From an uncultured Gammaproteobacteria bacterium (GTDB lineage: Bacteria > Pseudomonadota > Gammaproteobacteria > Steroidobacterales > XN24): a stretch of 64,000 nucleotides of DNA. Every line of letters begins with the position of its first letter. Within the stretch, counting starts at the first letter, position 1. Below the pieces are notes generated by a model. It did not search any database, had not been told where the DNA came from, and saw nothing but the letters and a program-made list of their open reading frames with translations. Where the stretch lies: positions 1 through 64,000 of the forward strand of contig CALDWW010000055.1 of assembly GCA_937924335.1 (NCBI GenBank), in the 5' to 3' direction. Of this stretch, positions 1-7,763 are shown piece after piece. Both the position numbers and the translations under genes were made by a program.

Positions 1-2054
1 CGGCCCAGCGTCGCCAGCGCCCGCCGCTGCTCCGCCACCGGCACCGGCCGGTACGGCTCCGTCGCCCCCGACTGGCCCTGTACCGCACGGTCGACATACA
101 CACCGCCCACGTAGCGGGAGACCACTGCCGCCTGCCAGCGGTATTGGCCAATCAGGGACATGTAGGCCGCCACCATCTCCTGCCAGGTCTCACCCGCCTC
201 GGAGAACTTTTCGGGCAACTTCGGGTACAGGCCTCTGATCAGGGTCATCCGGTCAGCCGCGTAGGTGATCGCATCGTCGCTGAGATCGTAGATCATCACC
301 CGCGGATCGATGCCGGCGCCGGGCGAACGCATGTCGTCGCCGTCATTGGCGAACCACAGTGCTCGCTCGGTCGAGCGCGCCAGGATCGCGTCCAGACGCG
401 CCTGCTCGGCTTGCACGTCTTCCTGCGCCTGCGAGTAGCCGTACTCGATCACCCAGCGATCATAGGGGCCCGGCCGGACCTCGTAGTACAGCCCCTGCTC
501 CTGACCGTCCGGCGCCAGGTTGATCGCCGCATAATCCATGACGGAACCGGAGGTCGTGCCGACGGTCTCCGCCAGTTGCGGATCGGCCAGCTGCTCGGGA
601 GACAGCATCTGTGTGCCGATGAAGTTGTGGTTCAATCCCAGCGCGTGCCCGACCTCATGCATCACCAAAGCGATCAGCGACTGACGCAGCAGCTCTTCTT
701 CTTCCGCTATGGGTGCGCCGCGGGCGCGCAGGGCCACCCTGCCGACCTGGTGGTTCATCTGCAGGCCCTCGTGAACCAGGCAGCTACCCGGTGAGTGCGT
801 CGGAGCCGCCGCAACGCCGGAATCAAAGATCCGGCTACTACGAAGATAATTCTTGATCGCGCTGTGCTCCAGCATGATGTCGGCGCCGATGATCTGGCTG
901 GTCCTGGGGTTGACGAAGACCGGCCCGAAACCGCTGAACGCCGGCGTCGGTGACGAGGCCCAGCGCAGTACGTTGTAGCGGATGTCGCCGGCGTCCCAGT
1001 CCGCGTCGTCGGGCTGGATCTTCACCTGCACGGCGTTCTTGAAGCCGGCCTGCTCGAAAGCCTCGTTCCAGACCAACGTCGCCTCCGCGATGGTGTCGCG
1101 GTATTCGACCGGCGTCGTGTTCTCGATCCAGAACACGATCGGCTCCACTGGCTCCGACAACACCGCCTCCGGTTCTTTCTTCTGCAGATGCCAGCGGTTG
1201 ATGTAGTCCAGCCAGGGGGCGGCCGAAGTGCTGGTGAGGTCCGTGACGCGTCGCAGATAGTAGCCCACACGCGGATCGTAGCTGCGCGGCCGGAATTCGT
1301 TGTCCGGTACCTGGATCAGCGAATGCTGCACCCTCATGGTCACGAAGCGCGCGTCAGTGACCTCCTCGCCGCCGTCATCGACCGGGGCGGGATTCTCGTA
1401 GACATAGTCGACGAACAGATCGAGGTTCTGCGGATAGGCGCGTAGCTCCGCGAAGCGTGTCTTGTCGCCGCTCAAAGTGCCGAGATCGAATTTGGCCCCG
1501 CCGTTGCCGTTGGGATTCGGCGACGGCTTGAGCTGAACGAAGGCTTCGGTCTGAAAGACGGGGCCGACGTCGATCAGCACGGCGCCGTCGTCGGTCTGCG
1601 CCTCGATCTCTACCACGGCCAGCACGGCCGGGCTGATGTTGGCCTCCGACGCCCGGCTCAGGGGGCTGTCGGGATCGAAGTGAAAGGAGACGTTCTCCTC
1701 GACGAACCTGATCTTGCCGAAGTCACGCTCGATCCGCACCGTGCCGTTTTTCGTCCAGATACCGGTATTCCCCCGCCATTGGCCAGATGCCAGCGGCGCG
1801 TCCCGGATCGTGGCGTTGTAAACGTATTCCTTGTCCAGCCGGTCCGCCGGGATCAACATGCGGACGGTGCCGTCGTCCTGGTCCCGGAACAGGGTGAACA
1901 TGCCGTCGCTGCGGTCACTGTTCTCGGTCAAGGACTCGACGGTGGCCTCGGCTTCGTCTTCGGCCGGCGCCGATGTGCCCGTTTCCTTCCCGTTGCCACA
2001 GCCGGCGGACGACAACAACACGGCCAGCAGGGCCGGTGCAAACCAGTTACGCAT
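1..2054 (-). CDS. Zinc-dependent metallopeptidase lipoprotein, DUF5117/DUF4953 type (C-terminus cut by window edge)
   Basis: An exported zinc metallopeptidase that probably acts in the periplasm or on the cell surface; its substrate is unknown. The frame stays open from an ATG at 2054 to the left window edge, giving at least 684 residues. The start has the Shine-Dalgarno-like GGGAG a few bases upstream. The N-terminus (MRNWFAPALLAVLLSSAGCG) is a lipoprotein signal peptide with lipobox SAGC. The extended zinc site HEVGHALGLNHNF lies near residue 475 and is preceded by LVHEG and MNHQVGR. These features, and the conserved stretch around YYEVRPGPYDRW, match the DUF5117/DUF4953 peptidase family (metzincin-like HExxHxxGxxH). 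Two M13-type peptidase genes follow upstream on the same strand. The family assignment rests on motif recognition only. Confidence 0.88.
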   Translation of the reverse strand, partial: MRNWFAPALLAVLLSSAGCGNGKETGTSAPAEDEAEATVESLTENSDRSDGMFTLFRDQDDGTVRMLIPADRLDKEYVYNATIRDAPLASGQWRGNTGIWTKNGTVRIERDFGKIRFVEENVSFHFDPDSPLSRASEANISPAVLAVVEIEAQTDDGAVLIDVGPVFQTEAFVQLKPSPNPNGNGGAKFDLGTLSGDKTRFAELRAYPQNLDLFVDYVYENPAPVDDGGEEVTDARFVTMRVQHSLIQVPDNEFRPRSYDPRVGYYLRRVTDLTSTSAAPWLDYINRWHLQKKEPEAVLSEPVEPIVFWIENTTPVEYRDTIAEATLVWNEAFEQAGFKNAVQVKIQPDDADWDAGDIRYNVLRWASSPTPAFSGFGPVFVNPRTSQIIGADIMLEHSAIKNYLRSSRIFDSGVAAAPTHSPGSCLVHEGLQMNHQVGRVALRARGAPIAEEEELLRQSLIALVMHEVGHALGLNHNFIGTQMLSPEQLADPQLAETVGTTSGSVMDYAAINLAPDGQEQGLYYEVRPGPYDRWVIEYGYSQAQEDVQAEQARLDAILARSTERALWFANDGDDMRSPGAGIDPRVMIYDLSDDAITYAADRMTLIRGLYPKLPEKFSEAGETWQEMVAAYMSLIGQYRWQAAVVSRYVGGVYVDRAVQGQSGATEPYRPVPVAEQRRALATLG

Positions 2055-2077
2055 GCTCAACTCCCGTAGTACGCGGG

Positions 2078-2101
2078 CTCCGCGGCGGTCACGTCGCGGA
2101 G
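2078..2101. other. Stem-loop between two peptidase genes
   Basis: CTCCGCG at 2078-2084 pairs with CGCGGAG at 2095-2101 around a 10-base loop. It lies in the 90-base gap between the M13 peptidase stop and the DUF5117-type peptidase start. No T-run follows on either strand, so it is a weak terminator or mRNA-processing candidate rather than a typical rho-independent terminator. Confidence 0.3.
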
Positions 2102-2144
2102 TCTCGCAGACATTTATTGGCAGCCGGTCGAGAAGCCCTCTTCT

Positions 2145-4256
2145 CTACCAGATGTGTACGCGCTCGTCCTCCGGGAGGTAGAGCGCGTCACCTTCCTTTA
2201 CGTCGAACGCGGCATAAAACTCCGGCAGGTTATTGACGATACCGTTGACCCGGAATTCGTCCGGGGAATGCGGATCACTCAGAACGAGTTCCCGCAGCAA
2301 CCCCGGCCGCCGGATGCCGCGGCTGGAAGCTGCGTTGGCGATGAAGAACCGCTGTTCGCCGGTATAGCCGTCGATAACCGGTGCTTCCTGACCTCCCAGG
2401 GATCGCATGTAGGCGCGGTAGGCGATAGCGAGACCGGCAAGGTCAGCGATGTTCTCGCCGAGCGTGAGCTCCCCGTTTATGAACAGTCCGGGTAGCGGCT
2501 CGTACTGGTTGAACTGATCTACCAGCAATTGCGCCCTGGCCTCGAACTTCGCCGCGTCCGCCTCCGTCCACCAGTCGCGCAACTCACCCTTCTCATCGAT
2601 GGTGCGGCCCTCTTCGTCGAAAGCATGGCTGATCTCGTGGCCGATGGTGGAACCCAGGGCCCCGTAATTCATCGCGTCATCGGCCGTCATGTCGAACATC
2701 GGCGGCTGCAGGTAGCCCGCCAGGAACACGAGTTCTCCGGCGTCCGGTGAATAGTAGGCGTTGACAGACTGAGTCGGGATAGCGAACTCTCCGTCGATCG
2801 GCGGTTCCGATAGCTGGGTGATCAAGCGTTCATAGTCATAACGCTCCAGTCTCATCATGTTGCCGACCAGGTCATCCGGGCGGATCTCCAGGCCATCGTA
2901 TTCTTTCCATTGGCCCGGGTATCCCACATACACGCGCAGCGCCTCGAGTTTCTTCTTCGCCTCCAGCTTGGTCGCATCGCTCATCCACTCGAGATCGTCG
3001 ATCGACTCGGCCATGACCGCCTTGAGGCTGACGACCATCTCCTCCGTCCTGGCTTTCGCCTCCAGCGGAAAGTAACGCTCCAGGTAGATCTTGCCGAGCG
3101 CATCGCCCAGCAGGCTATTGGCGTTGGCCAGCGCGTATTGCCATCGCTCGAGAGGCTCCTGCTGGCCGCGTAGTTGTTGACCGTAGAACCCGAAGCGGGC
3201 CTGCATGAAAGGATCACTCAGCTTGTAGCCGAAGTGGTCCACCAGCTTGAAGCGCAGATAGGACTTCAGGACTTCGATGTCGGTGGCCGAGAATATTTCC
3301 CCGAACCCCTTGAAGAAGCTGGGCGTCTCCATGACGACCTGCTCCTGACCGCCGAGCCCGGCCGCGTCGAGGTAGGCATCCCAGTCGAACGCGGGCGCCA
3401 TCTCTGCCATATCGTCCCGGTCCATGAGATTGTAGATGGCGGTGTAGTCACCCAGCTTCTCCGCAGGCCAGGAGACCTCTGCCAACTGTGTCTCCAGACC
3501 CAGCAGCGCCCGGCCGGCGGCGCCGTCGTCGTCGTACCCGGCGAGCGACAACATGGTGTCCACATAGCCGGCATACGCTGTCCGAGCCTCCACGAAAGTG
3601 CTGTCGTCCTTCAGGTAGTAGTCTCTGTCCGGCAGGCTCAACCCGCCCTGCCAGATGTAACCGACGTTCCTGGACGTGTCACCAAAGTCGCGCGAGATCG
3701 TGAACTTGAACGGGTGCTCGATGTTCAGGCGCGCAAAGCGTGCGAACAACTGCAGGATGTCTGCGTGACTGGTGGCCGCATCGATGGCGGCCAGTTCCCC
3801 GGCGAGGGGCTCTATGCCCAGGGCGTTGGCGCGCTCGGTATCCATGTAACTGGCATAGAAATCGCCGATGAGTTGCAGATCGGTTCCGGGCGCCGCCTCG
3901 GACGCCGCCGCCTCCTGCAGGACCGATCGCAGGCGCTTCTCGTTACGCTCATGCAGCTCGTAGCCCACACCCCAGCCGGAGCGGTCCGGCGGGATCTCCG
4001 TATCGGCCAGCCAGCCACCGTTGACGTAGCGGAAGAAGTCGTCCTGGGGCCGGACACTGGTGTCCATGTTCTGCAGGTCGAGCCCGGACGACCGCACGTG
4101 ACCAGCATCGGGTGCCGAGGGTCCAGGCGGGGCGGGCGTCACGGCTGAGCCGGACGCCGCGGGCGACTCAGGCTGGCCGCAACCGATCAGCAGGATCGCT
4201 GGCGCGGTAATAAACAGTAATCTCTTCATCATTCGTGTCTCACGGTGTCCAGTCAT
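2145..4256 (-). CDS. M13 family metallopeptidase lipoprotein (neprilysin/PepO-like), copy 1
   Basis: A zinc endopeptidase of the neprilysin/PepO family, expected to cleave oligopeptides in the periplasm. About 703 residues, the normal family length. The N-terminal M13 domain (from about residue 60, PQDDFFRYVNGGWL) is followed by the catalytic domain with HEISHAFDEEGR (HExxH), GENIAD (ExxxD, third zinc ligand) and a C-terminal PHSP..FRVNG segment ending in HIW. The signal peptide carries lipobox LIGC. I chose the ATG at 4256 because GGAG lies five bases before it. The tandem ATGs at 4232 and 4229 (MMKRLLF) are an equally plausible start with a shorter n-region. Compared with copy 2, the segment before PHSP reads FFIANAASSRGIRR, without the usual aromatic and W residues, so this copy is the more divergent one. 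Confidence 0.93.
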   Translation of the reverse strand: MTGHRETRMMKRLLFITAPAILLIGCGQPESPAASGSAVTPAPPGPSAPDAGHVRSSGLDLQNMDTSVRPQDDFFRYVNGGWLADTEIPPDRSGWGVGYELHERNEKRLRSVLQEAAASEAAPGTDLQLIGDFYASYMDTERANALGIEPLAGELAAIDAATSHADILQLFARFARLNIEHPFKFTISRDFGDTSRNVGYIWQGGLSLPDRDYYLKDDSTFVEARTAYAGYVDTMLSLAGYDDDGAAGRALLGLETQLAEVSWPAEKLGDYTAIYNLMDRDDMAEMAPAFDWDAYLDAAGLGGQEQVVMETPSFFKGFGEIFSATDIEVLKSYLRFKLVDHFGYKLSDPFMQARFGFYGQQLRGQQEPLERWQYALANANSLLGDALGKIYLERYFPLEAKARTEEMVVSLKAVMAESIDDLEWMSDATKLEAKKKLEALRVYVGYPGQWKEYDGLEIRPDDLVGNMMRLERYDYERLITQLSEPPIDGEFAIPTQSVNAYYSPDAGELVFLAGYLQPPMFDMTADDAMNYGALGSTIGHEISHAFDEEGRTIDEKGELRDWWTEADAAKFEARAQLLVDQFNQYEPLPGLFINGELTLGENIADLAGLAIAYRAYMRSLGGQEAPVIDGYTGEQRFFIANAASSRGIRRPGLLRELVLSDPHSPDEFRVNGIVNNLPEFYAAFDVKEGDALYLPEDERVHIW

Positions 4257-4368
4257 CTTCTCTCCACCCAGCCCCGGCGCCACCGCGATGCAGCGACTGA
4301 TCGCAGCGTCAGATCTACCGCTCTTGGACGCCCGCAACGGTCGAACGGTTGTGGTTACCTGATTGTCT

Positions 4369-4384
4369 CCGGGGGCTCCCCCGG
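4369..4384. terminator. GC-rich hairpin directly after the second M13 peptidase gene
   Basis: CCGGGGG and CCCCCGG form a seven-pair stem with a two-base loop, immediately beyond the stop codon at 4386-4388 of the leftward M13 gene. There is no clear T-run, so termination is only suggested. It could also protect the mRNA 3' end. Confidence 0.35.
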
Positions 4385-4385
4385 G

Positions 4386-6464
4386 CTACCAGATCTTCAC
4401 GCGATCTTCAGGTGCCCGCCAGTGACCGTCGCCCTCCTTGACGTCGAAGGCCTGGTAGAACTCCGGCATGTTGGAAACCACGCCGCGGACCCGATACGGG
4501 GCCGGCGAGTGTGGGTCGCTCAGAATCTGCTCACGGACGAAGCCCTCGCGCGCTTTGATTCGCCAATCGCTCGCGTACCCCATGAAGAATCGTTGCTCGC
4601 CGGTGAAACCATCGATGACGGGCGCCTCTTTACCGTCCAGTGAGAGCTGGTAGGCGCGGAAAGCCATCGTCAGGCCCGCGTGATCGCCGATGTTCTCCCC
4701 CAAGGTCAGTTCACCGTTGATGTGCAGGCCCTCGACGGGCTCGAACTCGCTGTACTGGTCGATCATCACCTGGGCCCGGCGCTCGTACTCCTCTGCATCC
4801 TGCGCCGTCCACCAGTCCCTCAGCTCACCCTTCTCGTCGAATTTCCGCCCCTGGTTGTCGAAGGCATGCAACATCTCATGTCCGATGGCGGCGCCGATGG
4901 CACCGTAGTTGTAAGCGTCGTCGGCCTCGAGATCGAAGAAAGGCGGTTGCAGTATGCCCGCATAAAAGAACATCTCGTTGGTCGTCGGCCTGATTGAGGC
5001 GTTGACCTCCTGGGTACCGCGACTGAATTCGCCATCCAGCGGCGGCTTACCGAGCTTGCGGATGTCGTCGTCGTAGGTCTCCCGGGTACCGCGGATCATG
5101 TTACCCATGAGGTCATCTGCAGAGATGTCGACGCGCGAGTACTCACGCCATTGATCCGCGTATCCGACATAGACCTTCAGCGCGGCGAGTTTTTTGTGCG
5201 CCTCTGCCTTGGTCTCGGGCTGCATCCAGTCAAGGGCATCAATGGATTCTCCGAACGCCTTGCGAAGATTCTCGACCATGGTATTCATCCGACCACCAGC
5301 TTCCGGTGGGAAATAGCGCTCCAGGTAGATCTGGCCGACGGCATCCTGCAGCAGCCTGTTGGCGCCGTTGAGGGCATATTCCCATCTCTGCCTCGGCTCC
5401 TGCTGGTCCCGCAATACTCTTCCTCGGAACTGGAAGCGCGCGTCGAAGAACGGCTGGCTCAGCTGGTATCCGAATCCGTCGATCAGATGGAATTTGAGGT
5501 AGGTCTTCCAGTCCTCGAGCGGCACCTCGGGCACCATCGCCGCGAATCCGGTGACGAAACTGGGCATCCCGACGACGATCTCTTCCTCGCCGTCGAGCGC
5601 GGCCGCCGCCAAAAACACGTCCCAGTTGAGCCCTGGCGCCATTCCGGGCAGATCGGCCACCGCCGTCAGGTTGTATCTCGCCGAACGGTCTCGGGCCCTC
5701 ACCTGATCCCAGTGGATCTCCGCGATGCGGGTCTCCAGTGCCAGGATCCCGGCCGCCGCCTCCGCACTGCCCTCGTGACCCGCGAGTCCGAGGACGCGAT
5801 CAGCGTAGGCCACGTAGCCGGCCCGGATCTCCTCGAACTTCTCCTCCTCCTTGAAGTAGTAATCCCGGTCCGGCAGACCGAGACCGGCCTGGAAGAGGTA
5901 GAACAGGCTACGGGTCGTATCGCCCTGATCACGATCGACGTAATAGTCGAATGGCACGCCAAGTTGCAGCGACAGATTGCGGCCGAATATCCTGGTCAGG
6001 TCGTCGATCGATTCAGCAGAATCGATGATGCCGAGTTCGTCGCGCAGGGCCTCGATTCCCTGTTCGTTAGCGCGGGACTCATCCATGTAGCTGGTGTAGA
6101 AATCGCCGATCTTCTGCTGATCGGAGCCCGGCTCGGCGTCCGCGGCCGCCGCTTCTTCCAGGATCGCCTTCAGCCGCGCCTCGTTACGTTCCCGGACTTC
6201 CGTCCAGGATCCGTAGCGTACCTCGTCAGGCGGTATCTCGGTCTTATCCAGCCACGCGCCGTTGGCGTATTGGAAGAAGTCATCCTGTGGACGGGTGGCC
6301 TGATCGATGTGGTCGAGAGCGATGCCGGATTTCTTCTTCGCGACCACAGATTCGTTGTCCGCCGCGAGTGGTTCCACCTGCGCCGTATCTGCCGGAGCGG
6401 GTGTGTCTGTTTTGCCGCATGCCGCCAGCAGGGCGATACCGACGATCAGAAGTAATCGAGTCAT
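4386..6464 (-). CDS. M13 family metallopeptidase lipoprotein (neprilysin/PepO-like), copy 2
   Basis: Second zinc endopeptidase of the M13 family, 692 residues, paralogous to the gene just downstream. Signal peptide MTRLLLIVGIALLAACGK with lipobox LAAC predicts an outer- or inner-membrane lipoprotein facing the periplasm. Catalytic motifs are HEMLHAFDNQGR (HExxH) and GENIGDHAG (ExxxD), followed by the family C-terminal block FFMGYASDWR..SDPHSP and a terminal KIW. The start at 6464 is supported by GAGAGG five bases upstream; the open frame continues upstream to 6593 but without a signal peptide there. The tandem pair most likely arose by duplication. It sits 129 bases from copy 1 with a hairpin between them, so the two may be transcribed partly independently. 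Confidence 0.94.
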   Translation of the reverse strand: MTRLLLIVGIALLAACGKTDTPAPADTAQVEPLAADNESVVAKKKSGIALDHIDQATRPQDDFFQYANGAWLDKTEIPPDEVRYGSWTEVRERNEARLKAILEEAAAADAEPGSDQQKIGDFYTSYMDESRANEQGIEALRDELGIIDSAESIDDLTRIFGRNLSLQLGVPFDYYVDRDQGDTTRSLFYLFQAGLGLPDRDYYFKEEEKFEEIRAGYVAYADRVLGLAGHEGSAEAAAGILALETRIAEIHWDQVRARDRSARYNLTAVADLPGMAPGLNWDVFLAAAALDGEEEIVVGMPSFVTGFAAMVPEVPLEDWKTYLKFHLIDGFGYQLSQPFFDARFQFRGRVLRDQQEPRQRWEYALNGANRLLQDAVGQIYLERYFPPEAGGRMNTMVENLRKAFGESIDALDWMQPETKAEAHKKLAALKVYVGYADQWREYSRVDISADDLMGNMIRGTRETYDDDIRKLGKPPLDGEFSRGTQEVNASIRPTTNEMFFYAGILQPPFFDLEADDAYNYGAIGAAIGHEMLHAFDNQGRKFDEKGELRDWWTAQDAEEYERRAQVMIDQYSEFEPVEGLHINGELTLGENIGDHAGLTMAFRAYQLSLDGKEAPVIDGFTGEQRFFMGYASDWRIKAREGFVREQILSDPHSPAPYRVRGVVSNMPEFYQAFDVKEGDGHWRAPEDRVKIW

Positions 6465-6712
6465 GGTGGCCTCTCGACAGGGTGGCGAAAAAACGCTCAT
6501 GTTAACAAACGACGGGGGTTTGCCCTTCTCCTCCGGACTCCCCGGACATTCGTGTCGTCGAATAGTCCTTCCGGCAGCGTATCGGCCGCTCACCTCACGG
6601 CCATCTCACGCCAGTCTCAGACAGGAGCCCGCGCGCCGGGTTCCGCCGGCACAGCAATGAGCGGGGCCCGTCCCATACAATGGTCCGGAGTTCCTGGACG
6701 AGGCAGTCTCCA

Positions 6713-7114
6713 TTGGGCGAGAGGAAAAAGAGGCGTTTACTGGACGCCATGGGCGAGCCCGCCACCATCATCGGGCGTGGCGCCCAGTTCCATGGTCAGC
6801 TTCGCTGCACGGGACACCTGCTGGTACTGGGTACTGTCGTCGGTGATTGCGAAGCCGACGGCTCCGTCACCCTGGCGGAGAGCGGCTCCTGGACCGGCCT
6901 CTTGTGCGGGATCGACCTGATTGTCGCGGGGTCGGTTGACGGCGATGTCGTCGCAGGGGATCGGGTCGAAATTCGTCCGGGCGCGCAAATCTCCGGCAGC
7001 GTGACGGCTGCACGTATCGCCATCGCGGCGGGAGCCATCGTCGACGGCGAACTGAGATCCACGGCGGGCACAGACGTCCACCGCTTCGAGGAGAAGCGCG
7101 ACCGGGACGCCTAG
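6713..7114 (+). CDS. Bactofilin family protein (polymer-forming cytoskeletal)
   Basis: Bactofilins polymerise into filaments at the membrane and scaffold cell-shape or polar proteins. The protein is about 133 residues and consists mainly of a right-handed beta-helix, seen as repeated hydrophobic/glycine steps (GRGAQFHGQLRCTGHLLVLG, then SVDGDVVAGDRVEIRPGAQ, ISGSVTAARIAIAAGAIVDG). A short basic N-terminus (GERKKRRLLD) is typical of the family's membrane- or partner-binding tail. The start is uncertain. TTG at 6713 has GAGG nine bases upstream and keeps the basic tail; ATG at 6749 would remove it; ATG at 6680 lacks a clear ribosome site. The usual peptidase partner (M23) is not adjacent; the next gene is convergent. 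Confidence 0.85.
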   Translation: MGERKKRRLLDAMGEPATIIGRGAQFHGQLRCTGHLLVLGTVVGDCEADGSVTLAESGSWTGLLCGIDLIVAGSVDGDVVAGDRVEIRPGAQISGSVTAARIAIAAGAIVDGELRSTAGTDVHRFEEKRDRDA

Positions 7115-7130
7115 GCGCGATTGTGAGTAC

Positions 7131-7538
7131 TCAGGCGGTCAGCAGCCGCACGGCCATGACTGCCATCACCATCCACTGCACCAGGTAGAAAGCGAAGCGC
7201 GCGTTCACCGCAGCGGGACTGGTGGACAGCAGGTGGACGGCTGACTGGCCGATCCTGGCGGCCAGAAACCACAGCGCCAGACCGTCGGTCAACGCCGATT
7301 GCCCCGTAATCAGGGCAACTGCGATCAGTGCCCCGAAGATGGGCAGGTTCTCGTAACAGTTGGCGTGGGCCCGGCACAAACGCCGGGCGAATTCGCTGAC
7401 GTCAGCGCCACCCGGATCGAACTGGTTGGATGCCCGTTTGCCTGTGATTACAAAGTAGGTCCGGTACAGGCCGATCATGAGGACCAGGGTCAGCGTCCAT
7501 GCTGCAAAGCCTGCGAGGGCGGTAGCGGATGGGCTCAT
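7131..7538 (-). CDS. MAPEG family membrane protein
   Basis: A 135-residue protein with four predicted membrane segments, matching the MAPEG superfamily (membrane-associated proteins in eicosanoid and glutathione metabolism). Visible signatures are the first helix with LMIGLYRTYFVITGKR, the ARRLCRAHANCYENLPIF stretch with conserved R..AH.N..EN, and AARIGQSAVHLLS in helix three. Bacterial members are often of unknown substrate; some have glutathione transferase activity. The ATG at 7538 is preceded by AGGAG. The gene is monocistronic and lies convergent to the bactofilin gene, only 16 bases away. Function beyond the family name is not deducible. Confidence 0.88.
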   Translation of the reverse strand: MSPSATALAGFAAWTLTLVLMIGLYRTYFVITGKRASNQFDPGGADVSEFARRLCRAHANCYENLPIFGALIAVALITGQSALTDGLALWFLAARIGQSAVHLLSTSPAAVNARFAFYLVQWMVMAVMAVRLLTA

Positions 7539-7763
7539 GTGTTTGTCTCCTGTCAGTTTGCTGCGCCGCGCAAAATTATCATTATGGCGGAATTATGCAG
7601 TAACAAGGCTGGAGCGGCGTGCCGATCTATGTTTTCCTATTTGGTAACCGGCGTCGGAGAAAACGCCGAGGGGGGCGACGAGATCTGAGTGAGTGAGCGG
7701 GCATGGCTGCCACGCTGCACGAATCTCCGGCAAGCCTTTCAACACAAACAGCGGGGCGAGTCG

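Noticed and set aside
3174-4148. Long rightward frame of 324 codons
   Set aside because: It is antisense to the first M13 peptidase, which has a full set of motifs; the frame is a high-GC shadow without a recognisable domain.
5151-6455. Long rightward frame of 434 codons
   Set aside because: It is antisense to the second M13 peptidase; no ribosome site, signal or domain.
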